Source: Cryptomeria japonica
Taxonomy: Eukaryota; Streptophyta; Pinopsida; Cupressales; Cupressaceae
Assembly (NCBI RefSeq): GCF_030272615.1
Contig: NC_081406.1
Location: 232,988,396-233,052,395, forward strand
DNA: 64,000 nucleotides
Direction of reading: 5' to 3'
Below the pieces are notes generated by a model. That model saw only the letters and a list, made by a program, of their open reading frames with translations, ran no database searches and was not told the DNA's origin. The translations under genes were made by a program, and so were the position numbers. Numbering within the stretch: position 1 is the stretch's first letter; each line of letters opens with the position of its first letter. Shown in pieces: positions 35,401 to 46,819 of the stretch.

Positions 35401-35641
35401 CATATGGAGAGATAAAGGGCTCAAAAGATTGGTGAGTCCCTGGTTGGATTTCTTGAGTGTACATAACAAGGAATGCATTGATATGGTTGGTAAGCCCACA
35501 CCGATAGAGCTTAAGGAGAAAGAATCCCATTCTCATATGCTTAATGGACTTGTATCTATATCCGACACATTCAAATTTAGTTGGGACACTTATCTAGAGA
35601 TTTTGGAGAAAGCCTATCAAGAAATTTTCAAGTATATTTAG
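32499..35641 (+). pseudogene. element D ORF2, homologue of C ORF2
   Basis: It starts at Met 32499 (MEDGSSSIPTFIANS) and is broken into five open pieces (32499-33005, 33047-33640 with stops, 33850-34665, 34693-34929, 35324-35641) by shifts and stops. Matches to C ORF2 in order: VVYVEDVREYILCHIEDLG with C's LLVEDVRFFTKCRVEELG; YVLSRVHGEFIWLD with FVLSRVHDDFMWLE; then FAHNIMRENEKIDLCGW, VWGCFKAFQKAMKSRERVP and HIVEKYSTEICFMV. A Lys/Arg-rich middle (RKLVRKVTIKVSASKPEKK) and a C-terminal coil with LEAQISALERERDKI follow. Function unknown; more decayed than in C. Confidence 0.72.
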
Positions 35642-35713
35642 CTCCGATAAGGTGTTTTGGGACACATTCTTTGTACAAAATTTTATTTTTCATCCCGATT
35701 TTTGGTGGTTTTT

Positions 35714-35904
35714 TTGGCATTGATGTCAAAGGGGGAGGTATAGGTGAAAAATATATCCTTGACATTAGGAGATATGGAGTATTTTTATAGATCATGATTA
35801 CAGATGAATATTCAACTCAAGGGGAGTAGCCTTAGGGTGAAACTGATAGATAGAAAATATTCATTTTTCACATGAGTGTTGCCATCAATGTGAAAGGGGG
35901 AGAT
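35714..35904 (+). promoter_or_regulatory. multiple polypurine tracts of D
   Basis: AAAGGGGGAGGT (35728-35739), CAAGGGGAGTAG (35819-35829) and GAAAGGGGGAGATT (35892-35905, abutting the 3' LTR). The first and last are each preceded by the shared palindrome: TTGGCATTGATGTCAA at 35714-35729 and TTGCCATCAATGTGAA at 35879-35894. Confidence 0.7.
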
Positions 35905-36865
35905 TGTTGGCAATTGAAACTCATTTGATTGGTTTCATATGTTTTCATTGATGGCAACATGTTCGGGCTTCATTATTTGGTTTGGTACTTCACTAGCAAA
36001 CACTTCATCGGCACCGACTGGTATCTTCACCGTTAGGAAGGACTCTATGGGTATCAACATTGTAGGCTGACATGATTTACAGATCAGACAAGTTAACTAG
36101 CAAATAGGATACCGGTACAGGAGACTGACATCATTGGGAGATCCAATAATCGGCAACACATTTTGTTATTTTTGTATATATGTAATGAGCTGACATGTAT
36201 AATAATTTTTGTATTATCTATGTGAGCCGACATGAGTCATGAAGGATTGTAAAGGTATATAGGTTAGGTGATTAGATCATTTTTGATATTGGAGTATGTG
36301 ACGTTGTTAGTAATGCGAAGATCATGTGTATGAGGTCATTTATGTATGAGATCTATATTGTGTAATGATCTGTAGATGATTTTGGATGCGAAGGTTATTC
36401 TGATAAGGGTTTAAGGTTACAAAACCAGAACAGTCAGAGCTTGAACCGAAGCTCAATCAGGCATAGATGATGCATTAAATGAGTTCATTTTTATGTTTTC
36501 TTATTCAAAGTGATTGTAGTTAGTCAGACTCCTTTTTGTTGAGCAGTGTTCTCTAGGCATTAAGACTTCATGCATGTGCAGGCCCCCCTATTATGTAATA
36601 TCTTTTCATATGGCCAGTGGATTGATATTGTGGGTCACAAATCCCAGCGTAGTTTGTTCTTTATGAGGTTTTTAACGTATAAATTATCTTTGTTAGGGTG
36701 ATCATTTGTGTGATTGGTTCATTGATTGCTTTACTTCTTTGAATTATATATGTATCGGTTGGTGAATGCATGTTATAATAAGGTTAAAATTGAACATTCC
36801 AGTAGAACACTGATTCACACACCCCCCCCCCCCTCCCCCACTCTCAGTGTTCTTGGATTCCAACA
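35905..36865 (+). repeat. 3' LTR of element D
   Basis: It starts TGTTGGCAATTG and ends GGATTCCAACA; it pairs with 14336-15274. It has a long C-run near 36820-36835 and a palindrome copy at 35941-35956. The right flank TCTCC matches the left TATCC at four of five bases. Confidence 0.9.
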
Positions 36866-39387
36866 TCTCCTTCTTGCAATACCTCCAACAGTATCAGGGC
36901 TAGAATAACCTTTATAACAACCATAAAAAAATAATTTTACTCATCCCTTCTAAGAGAGAAACCCTTTGTCTTGCTTCATCAAAGGATCCTTGACCCAATT
37001 CACATTAGTTGAATCTTGGTTTAATCCCCAATTTTGGCCTATTCTAAGTTTAAGGTAACAAGTCAATTTTCTAGCATTATACGACATAACAGCTTTTGCA
37101 TTCTCTTTTAGGCCTTTCTCTAAAACACTTCCCTATTATAGATATTTTAATTTATAAAGGTATTTTAATTATGCTACTCTTAAGGGCCCCAAGAAAAAAT
37201 GGAGAGGGACCCATTTCAAAGTTTTCTTAATCATGGGATTCATATAAGGGGAATTTAAACTCCAACTATTAACAAATTATTTCATCTTGGATGGAAAATA
37301 TCTAATTGACACAAAGTTATTACAAGGCCTCCTCCACAAAATTACTACCAAAGTTACAATTGTTCATGGTAAACTTTTATGCATCTTCAATAATTTTTAA
37401 TATTACTATGCTTATATCTTCTCTAATATTGGGCTTTTATCCATTGACGTATCTAGGCATTTTTTGTTGACTGTCTTCAAAGTCAACCAATTTGATAATG
37501 ACTTTGTCAAATTCTTTGATATATGAGATTTTCCTACGCTATTCATGTACCTTAAACTTTTCATGTTATTCAAGAGATCCAACTCTAGATCTATTAAAAT
37601 TAAGTGTCTCTTAGGATTATAGAAATTTTGTTCCATCTAGTCATCTTTCCTTTCCGTCTTTGATTTCTCTATTATTGTACCCTTTTCTACCAATTGCTAG
37701 CATGCCATTTTAGGTTGTCCTTGACCAAACTAACCCTCTCAAGATCATCTATTTTTTCATGCTCAAAATATTCCTCCATATCATTTATCTGGAATATATG
37801 AATTACTTAGAATTTAGACTAGAATATTTAGAGATAACTAGCTATGACATTTTTCTAATATTTCTCTATTGCCTTTTGTATTTTGACTTGATTGTGTCCT
37901 TCCTCTCTATCATCATGGCTAGATCATCTTCATCTTTACTTTCATCTTTACTTTCATCTATCCTCAATTGAAACCTTTTCTAAGTTGTTATTGCATTGCA
38001 TTAATTTATAGAGCCCTAAACCCTTCTTCTATAACTATAACATTTCCACCACCATGATTTTCTTCATGGTGGTAACTTATATTTTTCATGTTCAATTAAT
38101 ATAAATCTTCTTATTGTAAAGCCACAACAAATTTTTAATTCTAATTTTAATTTCATGTATGCAAACTTAATGTCATTGTGCAAATCATTTAACTATTAGG
38201 TGACCTATCTACACAATTAGGATATAACCGTCTTGATACGAATTGATGAGGTTTAACTCAAGCAACATACTTATGATAGATTTGTAAAATAGGATGAAAT
38301 CTTCAACAAGTTGTAACAAATTATAACTTCAATACTCTTACCTCTAGAGCTTCAAATTTAATATTATATTTTTCATTTCCTTCTTTCTCATGACATACCA
38401 CTCTCCACTAGCTCTCTCTTACCTTGAAAATAACAAAAATATGCCATGAATGCCCTTAGTTATCTCCAAGTAGATGTTTTGAAAAGTCTTATTACCAAAA
38501 GTAGTTCAATTTTGAAGAGTTGCAACTTTTGATCTAACCACTAAATTGAACCAATGTTTCTTTTATAGTATAATACCTGAAGTGCCGCCCTTAAAATTCA
38601 ATTTAAAAAATTCACATTATCATTCCATTTCGTGCAACTGTAATACTAAATTTAAGAGTTTTTTTCAAGATCTTTAGACACATAAATGTTTAGTAACTTC
38701 ACTTATAGACCTAACTTTAGCTTGAAACTTATCTACAATGATTAGTTCACAATTTTAAATATATGGGTAAAACTTTAGATCCATACATACACAAATACAA
38801 ACTTTTTAAAATTAGAAACTTTGTTATATTTATTTCCATTGAAAACTTTTAATATTTTAATCTATTTCTTAAAATGTTGTAAATAAAATAAGCTTCACAT
38901 ATATTTATCAAACAAGATTGAAACCTAAAAGAATTTTAATTTTTTTTAATAATGCAAGATTGTTCTACACCTCTAGATATTCTTGCATTAATATTATACA
39001 TTAAAGAAACAGTTGATGGAAAAAGTTACACCTCTAAAGTTTAGAAGGGTGGCAACAACTCAAGACATAATTGACATCAAGTACATTAGAATTAGGTGGA
39101 TCTTAACCATCCAATTCTATCTCCATAGATTAGCAGGATCTGAAATAGCCACGAAGAGATTCTCACAGTCACCATCCCCTATCCTCATTATAGCTTTAAT
39201 CATTCATTATAGAAAGGTTTGGATTCTTTTAAAATTTCACTTTTACATATTATATAAAAAAAAAATTGCTAATTATTTTATTGTCTCGCTAGAAAGAACT
39301 GTCAAGAATTGCGGATAACTATAATCCTTGGTACTAGATTTCTTTGTTTGAGTCTATTGGTTGCAGGCTAGATGATAAATAGAGAAC

Positions 39388-39636
39388 GGTCAAAATTAAA
39401 CAGGCTCCAAAGGAAGGGAGTCTCGTTGAAGAAGGATTGCTAAGTGTGAATTTCGAGACAGAGGACGTAGCATGTTGTTATCAACAGAAGCATACTCCAT
39501 GTGGAAGATGTGAAACCTATATTAGCATTCTTTCTGAACCTTACTGCTTCATACCGTTACAAAGCGACTTTGTTCAATGGAGAAGCACTCACAGCCTCTT
39601 TTCTTCACTATTACTTCGTTTTGCTTTAGATTAGCA
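39388..39636 (+). other. possible Cys-rich exon or ORF fragment
   Basis: An open frame of about 82 codons that follows a TTGGTTGCAG acceptor-like sequence and contains EDVACCYQQKHTPCGRCET and SILSEPYCFIPLQSD. There is no ATG at its start, so it would have to be an internal exon or a fragment. Base composition here is a little richer than the surroundings. No family was recognised. Chance is a fair alternative. Confidence 0.2.
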
Positions 39637-39897
39637 CAAAAATATTCATATTCAAAACGAAAAGATATATTTTATAGAAATAGTTTAAATAACGACTAAG
39701 GGACACTCACCTTGTCGGTTGTTTACATGAAGAGACGGCCCTACATAAAGTAGAAGAGCAACTTTTAGCCGTTTCAAAAGGTGACCCGATAAAAGCATAT
39801 TCCAGTAACACAAAGGTGTAACTTATTCATTGTTGTATAATCTCTTCAGTCATTGTTCATGTATTGAGTTTGATGACCCTACAGCCATTATGGCTCA

Positions 39898-40101
39898 CTA
39901 ACTGTCTCCTGTATACATGGGAGTATTTTCGAAAAGACTAGTGACCTTCCAGCCCATTTTAACACTAAAACAATTAAAACCAGAGTATGTCTTGTAGTAT
40001 TCATTGATGTGCCACTTATCACAACGACGACAAAGACTGTTTGCAACTATCTGAGGAATACATTCATTAAAATCCTCCACTCTTTCTCTTGTACCTGTCA
40101 T
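39898..40101 (-). other. possible small Cys-containing ORF
   Basis: 67 codons from Met 40101 (MTGTRERVEDFNECIPQ) with SLCRRCDKWHINEYYKTY. The paired cysteines and mixed composition look more protein-like than neighbouring frames, but nothing about it was recognised and it has no supporting context. Confidence 0.2.
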
Positions 40102-42428
40102 TCATGCTGGTGGTGCATTCCAGCAAGACTATACAACTAAGAAACACTTTCATTTCATTAACAAGTTGCATGTCTCTGTTCTGTTTGTAGTTCGCTGTAA
40201 AAGCAAGTGGACCCAGATTAATAACATCTTTTTCGCAAAGTTAAATATGAGTATTTTTCCATTTCTAGGCAACCATAGGTAGATCATGGTGGGTTCAACG
40301 ATATCTTGTAAGAGGAATGCACTGGAAAATTGTTATCATTGAGGCATAGTAGGCAATCAGTATTGTAGGTAGCCTGTCACAAATCTCGATTGTAGGTGGA
40401 ACTTTAGGTATGTTTATTCTTGGTCATTTGAATCTCTCACACTCTAGGTAATACATGACTTCTCCAATTAAAGGAAACGCCCCGTAGCCTCATGTGGCAG
40501 GCGACCATAAAAATATTATCTAAGAGATAGTGTCGTAGGTGGACAATTTTCTGTTTAGTTTTTTCGTTATTTATTTATCATTTACTTCAGGTTTATTTGG
40601 GATATGTTATTTCGGTATATAGCTCGACCTGTTTTTGTTTCTAAGCTGAAAGGATTCTTCGAAGAATTTATCTTTTAGTTTATAATTAATTTGTTTCGGC
40701 ATCTTGATTCAATTGTAACTGGAATTAGTAAATAATTTTCATACTTCAAGCCTCATATAGTTAACCCTTAAAGCTGTTCACTAACATTACATTGGTCTAA
40801 ACTGACTGATCACACATAGGTACACAATTTAGGAGGTTCAATAAAATTGTGCTTTTGGTATGCAGCCACAATAGGGTGACACATTATAAATTACAGATTT
40901 TGATGATATTTTTAGTTGTCAATGTTAATAATGCATCGATCAAATCCAATGATATCAAGTTATACAAAGACAGCTAAGCATAATTTACGTCTCTTATTCT
41001 AGATATTAGTTTGAACATTAGATTATGAACTCTAATAATGATTATTTGGGATAGGCAATTATATTATTTTATTACGATTTAATTAGACGAAGGAAACTCT
41101 TATTATTTGTAAGGAGGGAGTAATTTATCTCCATTTGAATTGGTAATTGATTAAATCTCATAAAATGGCACTTGAGTGTATCTAAAAGGTATATGAACTG
41201 AATATTATTTAAAACTTTCTATATATTTTATTACTAGGTTGTGTACAGTTAGTTGATTGAAGTAGTCGATTAGCAATGGAAATAAACAAGTGTTCTAATA
41301 AAATTCAATTAGATTAATGTTTGAGTACCAAAAAATAATAGAATCGAATATTTCACTTCTATAATGATATGGGAAAACCTATAAAATAAATTATTGAATT
41401 AGATCATATTTTGAATTTTATCATTCTATGTGTTGTCTTCTCACCCCTCAGTTGTTTGTCCTTGATGACAAAGACACTTCTCTTAGTTGGATGGTTGATA
41501 TGTTATAGTGAGATGGATGGTATTATTGGCATGATCATCGTGGTATTGTTCAGTGAACAGGTATTTCAAAGCAAGCTATGAATACAAATGAATTTAATCA
41601 TGACCATGGCATGTTTAGTTTCAATATGACAATGCATTACATAGGTTGATGGCATATTCTCAATAATGGTATATTATAGTGAACGTAGTGATACTTTCAC
41701 ATAGGTATATAGATTGAACAATTGCTTTCACATGCTTTGCATATTATGCAATTTGATATATTTGATATATATTCTTGTTTTACATTAGATATTAATGTCT
41801 TATATACCTTTGTTTCTAATAAGGAATTAATACCTTCTATCAACGTTTCATTGATTGATTATTAATGTCTTATCACATACAAAATGTATAAATTGTTAAT
41901 AATCTATTAAATACAAAGTTTGTAAGTGTCAAGTGATAAGTTGTGAATGATGAGTAATGTTGAGATATTTCTTACTCAACATTCTAAAATTTTGCATGGT
42001 CATCATATTATCCTTTGACCTTTGACATATTATTCATTATGGATGACAAAGAGCATGTTTTTGAAAAAGGCTAACACAACATTATGGTCTTTGATATCAA
42101 AGCATGGGGCATTATTATTGAATCATCATATTGCCCACAAATAAAATATTATACTTGGTATTATGATGAATGGACAATAAATACATTCGAGGGCATTGGT
42201 GAGAAGTTGGCTCTAAAGCATCATTTGTATGGAACATATTGCTGTGATCGTTGGTTGCAAAGTTAGTAAAGTCTTTACCCACGGGTGCATTTCCATTATA
42301 GGATTATTTGAAAAAGGGAAATTATATCCCATCATAATTCCATTTGACTCACGACATATGAGGATAGTGCAAAGTCATTGTTATTATTTAATTTTGTGAA
42401 GAAACCCTATCCTCGAAGGGCTAGGGCA

Positions 42429-43469
42429 TGTTGGTATTTTGGATATATTGATATGGTTTTGTCATTGATGTCAACACTTATCAACACTGGCCAAATTGGT
42501 TATGTTCGCCGACATGCAAGTGACTTATGCACAGTCACCGGTATTTGGTTCATTGACAGGTTATATTGTTCACCGGCACTTGGAATTACTTGGAGACTAC
42601 TTGGTTATGTTGAAACATCATTTGGACACTTTGTTTTAGTGATTTGTTCACTGGCTTATTTGAGTTTGTATATTTGCTTTTACTGGGAAATAGGTCCAAG
42701 ATATGCACTGGCAGGTATATCTATTCTAGATCAGCACGACATGTTATAGAGATGATTTGTTATTATTGTAAATGCATTGAGCTGACATCATGTATCAGAT
42801 ATTGATTTATTTGTAATTGATTTTATTGTAATATCTTTTAGTGAGCCGACCTACTCAATTGGTCTTAGGTTATGGTATAAATATAAGATCTCATTTATGA
42901 GATTAATATATGCGAGAAAAGAGATTGTAATTCGATATATGCGAAAAGAAGCAGAGCTATACACTCAAACATCATTTCAAGGTTGAAGGAAGGATTTTGT
43001 AAAGGCAATCAGAGCTAAACCGGTACTAAATCCAACATATGGAGATGCTATTTTAAGAAGTACATTATCATTATATTTAATCATCCAATTGTAGTCAGTG
43101 TGACTCTCATTGTGTGATTGAGCAGTGAGCTCTAGGCACTTGGCCTTTCTGCATGTGCAGACCCCCTATTGTACACACATACTATCTGCAGTAGTATCAT
43201 CTGATTGTGGGTAAGGTTTCGCACCGTGGTTTCTCCCCTTATAGGGTTTCCACATACAAATATTGGTGTTATGTGTTGTGGATGTTATTGTCTTTCTGTT
43301 TCATGCATTAATCTTTACCGATACTGCAATTAACTGATAAAACTGTCTACCGGTATAAAGTTTGGTTTATCGGTATTAAGCATTAAGTTTTGGTTAAGTT
43401 AATTTTGGTTTGAATTTATTAGACAACTGATTCACCCCCCCCCCTCTCAGTTGTCTCCAGGACCTAACA
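42429..43469 (+). repeat. 5' LTR of B
   Basis: TGTTGGTATTTT to GGACCTAACA. It holds palindrome TTGTCATTGATGTCAA (42459-42474), a TATA box (42876-42885), the CCGTGGTTTCTCCCC / GGGTTTCCACAT segment (about 43224-43254) and a C-run (43435-43444) before TCTCAGTTGTC. Confidence 0.93.
42876..42885 (+). promoter_or_regulatory. TATA box in the B LTR
   Basis: TATAAATATA, about 450 bp into the LTR, with the equivalent TATAAATGTA at 56175-56184 in the 3' LTR. This is the likely core promoter of B; the transcription start would lie about 30 bp downstream. Confidence 0.55.
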
Positions 43470-43471
43470 AT

Positions 43472-43483
43472 TGGTATCAAAGC
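43472..43483 (+). promoter_or_regulatory. primer binding site of B
   Basis: TGGTATCAAAGC, two bases after the LTR; one mismatch to the initiator-Met tRNA complement. Confidence 0.85.
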
Positions 43484-43526
43484 TTAGTCCTCTTTTTGCA
43501 GAAGTTTAACAGCTTGAGGAGATCCA

Positions 43527-44041
43527 ATGTCTTCTAACTATTTCAGGAAGGACAATCCTAAACTTGATGGAACCAACTATGGTATATGGAAGATAAGGAT
43601 GGAGACACATCTTAATTGCATTAGAAAAGACATATGGGAGGTTACAAAGAATGGCTACACTACTGCTACTCCTGGTCAACCTAATCCACCAACCTTAAGA
43701 AAAGATGAAGAAAATTATTTCAAAGCAAGAGAAGCACTTTTGAGCGCATTGTTAGATCAGCAAATCATGGGATTATTAGATAGGTCTACTGTTAAAGCTA
43801 TTTGGGACAACTTGGAAACATTGAATGAAGGTGATACCACAGTCAAAATTGCAAAACTTGAATCCTTTCGGGTCAGGATGAAAATCTAAAAATGGAAGAG
43901 AATGAAAGAATTTCTGCTTTTATGGAAACAATAAATGAAATTGTTTTGATTATACAATGTTGTGGAGGAACCTTGAGTGAAGATGAGATTGTTTCAAAAG
44001 TTTTAAGAGCATTCCCACCGACATATAAAATGAAAGTAACT
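43527..44041 (+). pseudogene. B Gag, N-terminal part
   Basis: Starts at Met 43527 (MSSNYFRKDNPKLDGTNYG), with the copia gag signature WKIRMETHLNCI, YFKAREALLSALLDQQI and IWDNLETLNEGD. A shift near 43887 moves the frame, which then reads MEENERISAFMETINEIV and SKVLRAFPPTYKMKV up to the A2 junction at about 44041. The rest of Gag resumes at 51675 with LRIMPNTAVTRDTLIGKL. Confidence 0.9.
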
Positions 44042-45583
44042 TTGGCAATATAGCATTATAACAGACAATGAAAGATTGTTGACATTTCAATAAGGATATT
44101 GAGAAGGTTGTTGATGATTATGGATATAGCCGATTAAGGATGTTTACTATCTTGATATTATTATTTTGTCATTGATGTCAATAAATTGATTTTCTAATTC
44201 AGTATGATGTTGTCATATCTTGAGAAGTATGATTTGAAGAATATAAAGATGTCGCTAAAAGACACAGGAAAGAATATGATGAATAAGAGGATGAATAAGG
44301 TATTCAATGGGCAACTATTATCGAGTCAGACAATGATGAGATCATGATGTTTAGATTGTTTTAACATCATACATATGTTGTAAATTGTAAGGCTAATACT
44401 ATACTATGTTACTAAGCAAAGAACCTAGTCGGTAAACCCTAAGGAACCTAGTCAGTAAACCCTAAGGTTATCGCTATCGGTTAATGAAGGTGGAATGTCT
44501 ACCGAGTGAAGTTTAGTATTTATCAAGTTGTAATCGAGTTGTAACCAAGCTGTAACAGGATGCATTAAATATTTACATGTGTTATTTAATGAAGGAAGCT
44601 GATGAGCTGGAACTGATTAAATGATTGGTATGCTGTAAATATAGTTTGTTAATGAATCTATGGCAAAGGAAGATCAGCATGAATATCTATAGTGCAAATT
44701 GAACCGCAATACCCTGGCACAAGTTCCAAGAAATATATGCAATTTCCAAGGCAGGGTAAAGCATTTTCAGATCAAAAGATGCATTGAACCTGGACAAGAT
44801 TGAAGATCTGATGGCTATGATTGATCATGGGAAATGTGATCAAGGAGATTAAGCGGTTAGCTAATTATTTATAAATAGGGAACTATTGATAAACAATGTA
44901 TGCGGGCAAGTGTATGCACAAGGATGCTACATAGTGACTACCGAGCACAGAAGCTTGAAGACCTGTTTGAATAACAGAGTATAGAAGCCCAGCAGATGGA
45001 CAAGATTATTTCTATGTCTAGATTGTATTGAGCAAATAAGAATCTGCTTTAGCATTTTAGATGTGAAGTTGCAGATAGATTTTTTTACTGTTATTTTGTG
45101 AAAGTGACAGAAAATCTCTTAACTGAGTGGACTTAACAGTCTTATTTGCAAAACCCTCTAGCAAGGTGACATTCTGATTGAGTGTTTGAAATCCTTTAAC
45201 AAGGTCACTTCTAACAAGGTGAAGATCCTAACAGATCTGAGGGAAATCCCTTAACCGGGTCACATCTAGCAATGTGTTTGTAATCTTTAACAAGATTTGC
45301 TTTTAACCGAGCATACTCTAGAAGAGTATATTTCTTAGTGGGTCCGAAATCCCACAGTGGTTTTTCCCTATTTGGGTTTCCACATTAAATCTGGTGTTAT
45401 GAGGTTTATGATGTTTATATGCTTTTGAGTTTTCATGTTTAACAGTTTTGGTTATATTACTAAAATATATGTTACCGAGGTTGAATCTGATGTTTTTATA
45501 GAAGATTAAGTTTGGATGATTCATTCCCCCCCTCCTCTTGTTGGTTATTGGATCTGTACTTACATTTAGTATCAGAACTATCA
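44042..45583 (+). repeat. 5' LTR of A2
   Basis: It matches 50142-51674 from TTGGCAATATAGC to GAACTATCA. Palindrome TTGTCATTGATGTCAA at 44166-44181; C-run before TCCTCTTG near 45524-45540. It is homologous to the A1 LTRs. Confidence 0.92.
44870..44878 (+). promoter_or_regulatory. TATA box in the A2 LTR
   Basis: TATAAATAG, conserved at 50960-50968 in the 3' LTR and recognisable in both A1 LTRs (16415-16422 and 22640-22647, minus strand). Its conservation in four LTRs supports a core promoter role. Confidence 0.65.
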
Positions 45584-45585
45584 AT

Positions 45586-45597
45586 TGGTATCAGAGC
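45586..45597 (+). promoter_or_regulatory. primer binding site of A2
   Basis: TGGTATCAGAGC, an exact match to the initiator-Met tRNA complement, two bases after the LTR. Confidence 0.92.
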
Positions 45598-45646
45598 TTT
45601 GGACTCGGAAGAAAATTTTAAAGGCACTTGAGTTAAAGATCCAAAG

Positions 45647-46819
45647 ATGTATAAGAGGGATGCACTGAAGCTGAACAAGTCAAGTTTCTCTACATGGCAG
45701 AAAAGGATGAAGCTGCATCTATCAGGAGTTGGAGAATATGCTATATACTATCTAGAGAATGATTTTGTTACACTGAGCACCTATCCATTGACTATGGAAG
45801 AGATAATGGCAAAGCAAGAACATATTCAAGCAATGATTGAAATAACATCTACATTGACTGATTCAGAGTTTAATGATCTAGAAGGCTGCAATGATGCAAA
45901 GGCAATGTGGGATAAGCTCATATCAGTGTATGGAGGAGATGAACATGTTCAGAGAGAAAAACTAGATAGTCTAAGAGGACAACTTGAATCCAGGAGAATG
46001 AATGAAGGTGAAAACATAACTCAGTACAGTACAAGACTAAAGGAGATTGTCAATCAAATCAAAGGAGCAGGTGGAACTATTGAAGAAAAGGATATAACAA
46101 GTAAGTTGTTGAGAACCCTTCTATCGGCTTATGCAATCCGAGTCTCTACAATCAATGAATTGAGGTCTGTACCTAATATGCCAGTTTCTTTAGATGCTAC
46201 TATTGGTAAGCTACATGCATTTGAATTAAGTAACTTTGATAACAGTGGGTCTTCGGTAAATAAAAATGAATCTGCATTTAGTTCTTTTCATCTTGATGAA
46301 TCTAATGATTTCAATGAAAGAAAGTATAAGTACTCTGAAGGAGATCATAGTGGAGCAAGTGAAAGATTTCATAAGAACATGGAAGAAGTACACAAACTGT
46401 ATGAGGAAATCAGAAAGCAAGAAGAGTTTGAAGCACTATTAGCTAGAAGGTTACCGAGAGGTAAAGGTAAGTACAAAGGAAAACTACCTTTGAAATGTTT
46501 CAATTGTGATAAGATAGGACATATAGCTTCTAACTGTCCTAACAAAGATTTTACTGAAAAGAGAGATTACCGAGATGACAGACAGAAAGATAACCATTAC
46601 AGAGGACACCGAGACTTCAGAAGAAGAGATAGAAAGACATCTTTAATAGCTGATGAGGAATCTAACGATAATAAATTAGATGAAACTGATACAGAGGAAG
46701 TAGTTTATGTGGCTATCAAAGATGGATCAGATGAAGAAAGGTATGAAGAAAAAGCCCTAATATCTCACATAAACACTAATGATTCTTGGATCATAGATAG
46801 TTATATTAGAAGATTATGA
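45647..46819 (+). pseudogene. A2 Gag and start of protease
   Basis: 390 codons open from Met 45647 (MYKRDALKLNKSSFSTW). Gag domain with MWDKLISVYGGDEHVQREKL and ITQYSTRLKEIVNQIKGAGG, coiled EEVHKLYEEIRKQEEFEALL, and CCHC knuckle CFNCDKIGHIASNC at 46496-46537. It ends abruptly at SWIIDS: compared with A1, roughly 45 bases are missing, removing the Gly of the protease DSG and the following HRMTGD block, and the frame shifts. Gag itself appears intact. Confidence 0.93.

Larger units (their letters stand above)
14336..36865 (+). mobile_element. element D: large non-autonomous LTR element with a nested insertion
   Basis: The LTRs are 14336-15274 and 35905-36865; flanks TATCC (14331-14335) and TCTCC (36866-36870) match at four of five bases. 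D's own sequence is 14336-15699 plus 31367-36865, about 6.9 kb; the rest is A1 with C inside it. Its internal part encodes a coiled-coil protein, four CCHC knuckles and a long second ORF. No protease, integrase, RT or RNase H motif is found. The cis signals (primer site, several polypurine tracts, LTR motifs) are of copia/Sirevirus type, so mobilisation in trans is inferred. Confidence 0.85.
36871..42423. other. unclassified AT-rich intergenic DNA
   Basis: About 5.5 kb with no LTR pair, pol motif or recognised gene. The flank of element D, a long AT-rich stretch (37000-39000) and scattered short open frames are all that is visible. Two Cys-containing frames at 39388-39636 (plus) and 39898-40101 (minus) are described separately. 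It may hold old, unrecognisable transposon remnants. Confidence 0.5.

Noticed and set aside
36811-36840. Long C-run as an assembly gap or sequencing error
   Set aside because: The equivalent run occurs in most LTRs of the window at the same place, so it is a real U5 feature even if its exact length is uncertain.
45586-45597. tRNA-Met-like sequence
   Set aside because: Only the 12-base primer complement of LTR elements is present; there is no cloverleaf, so no tRNA gene.
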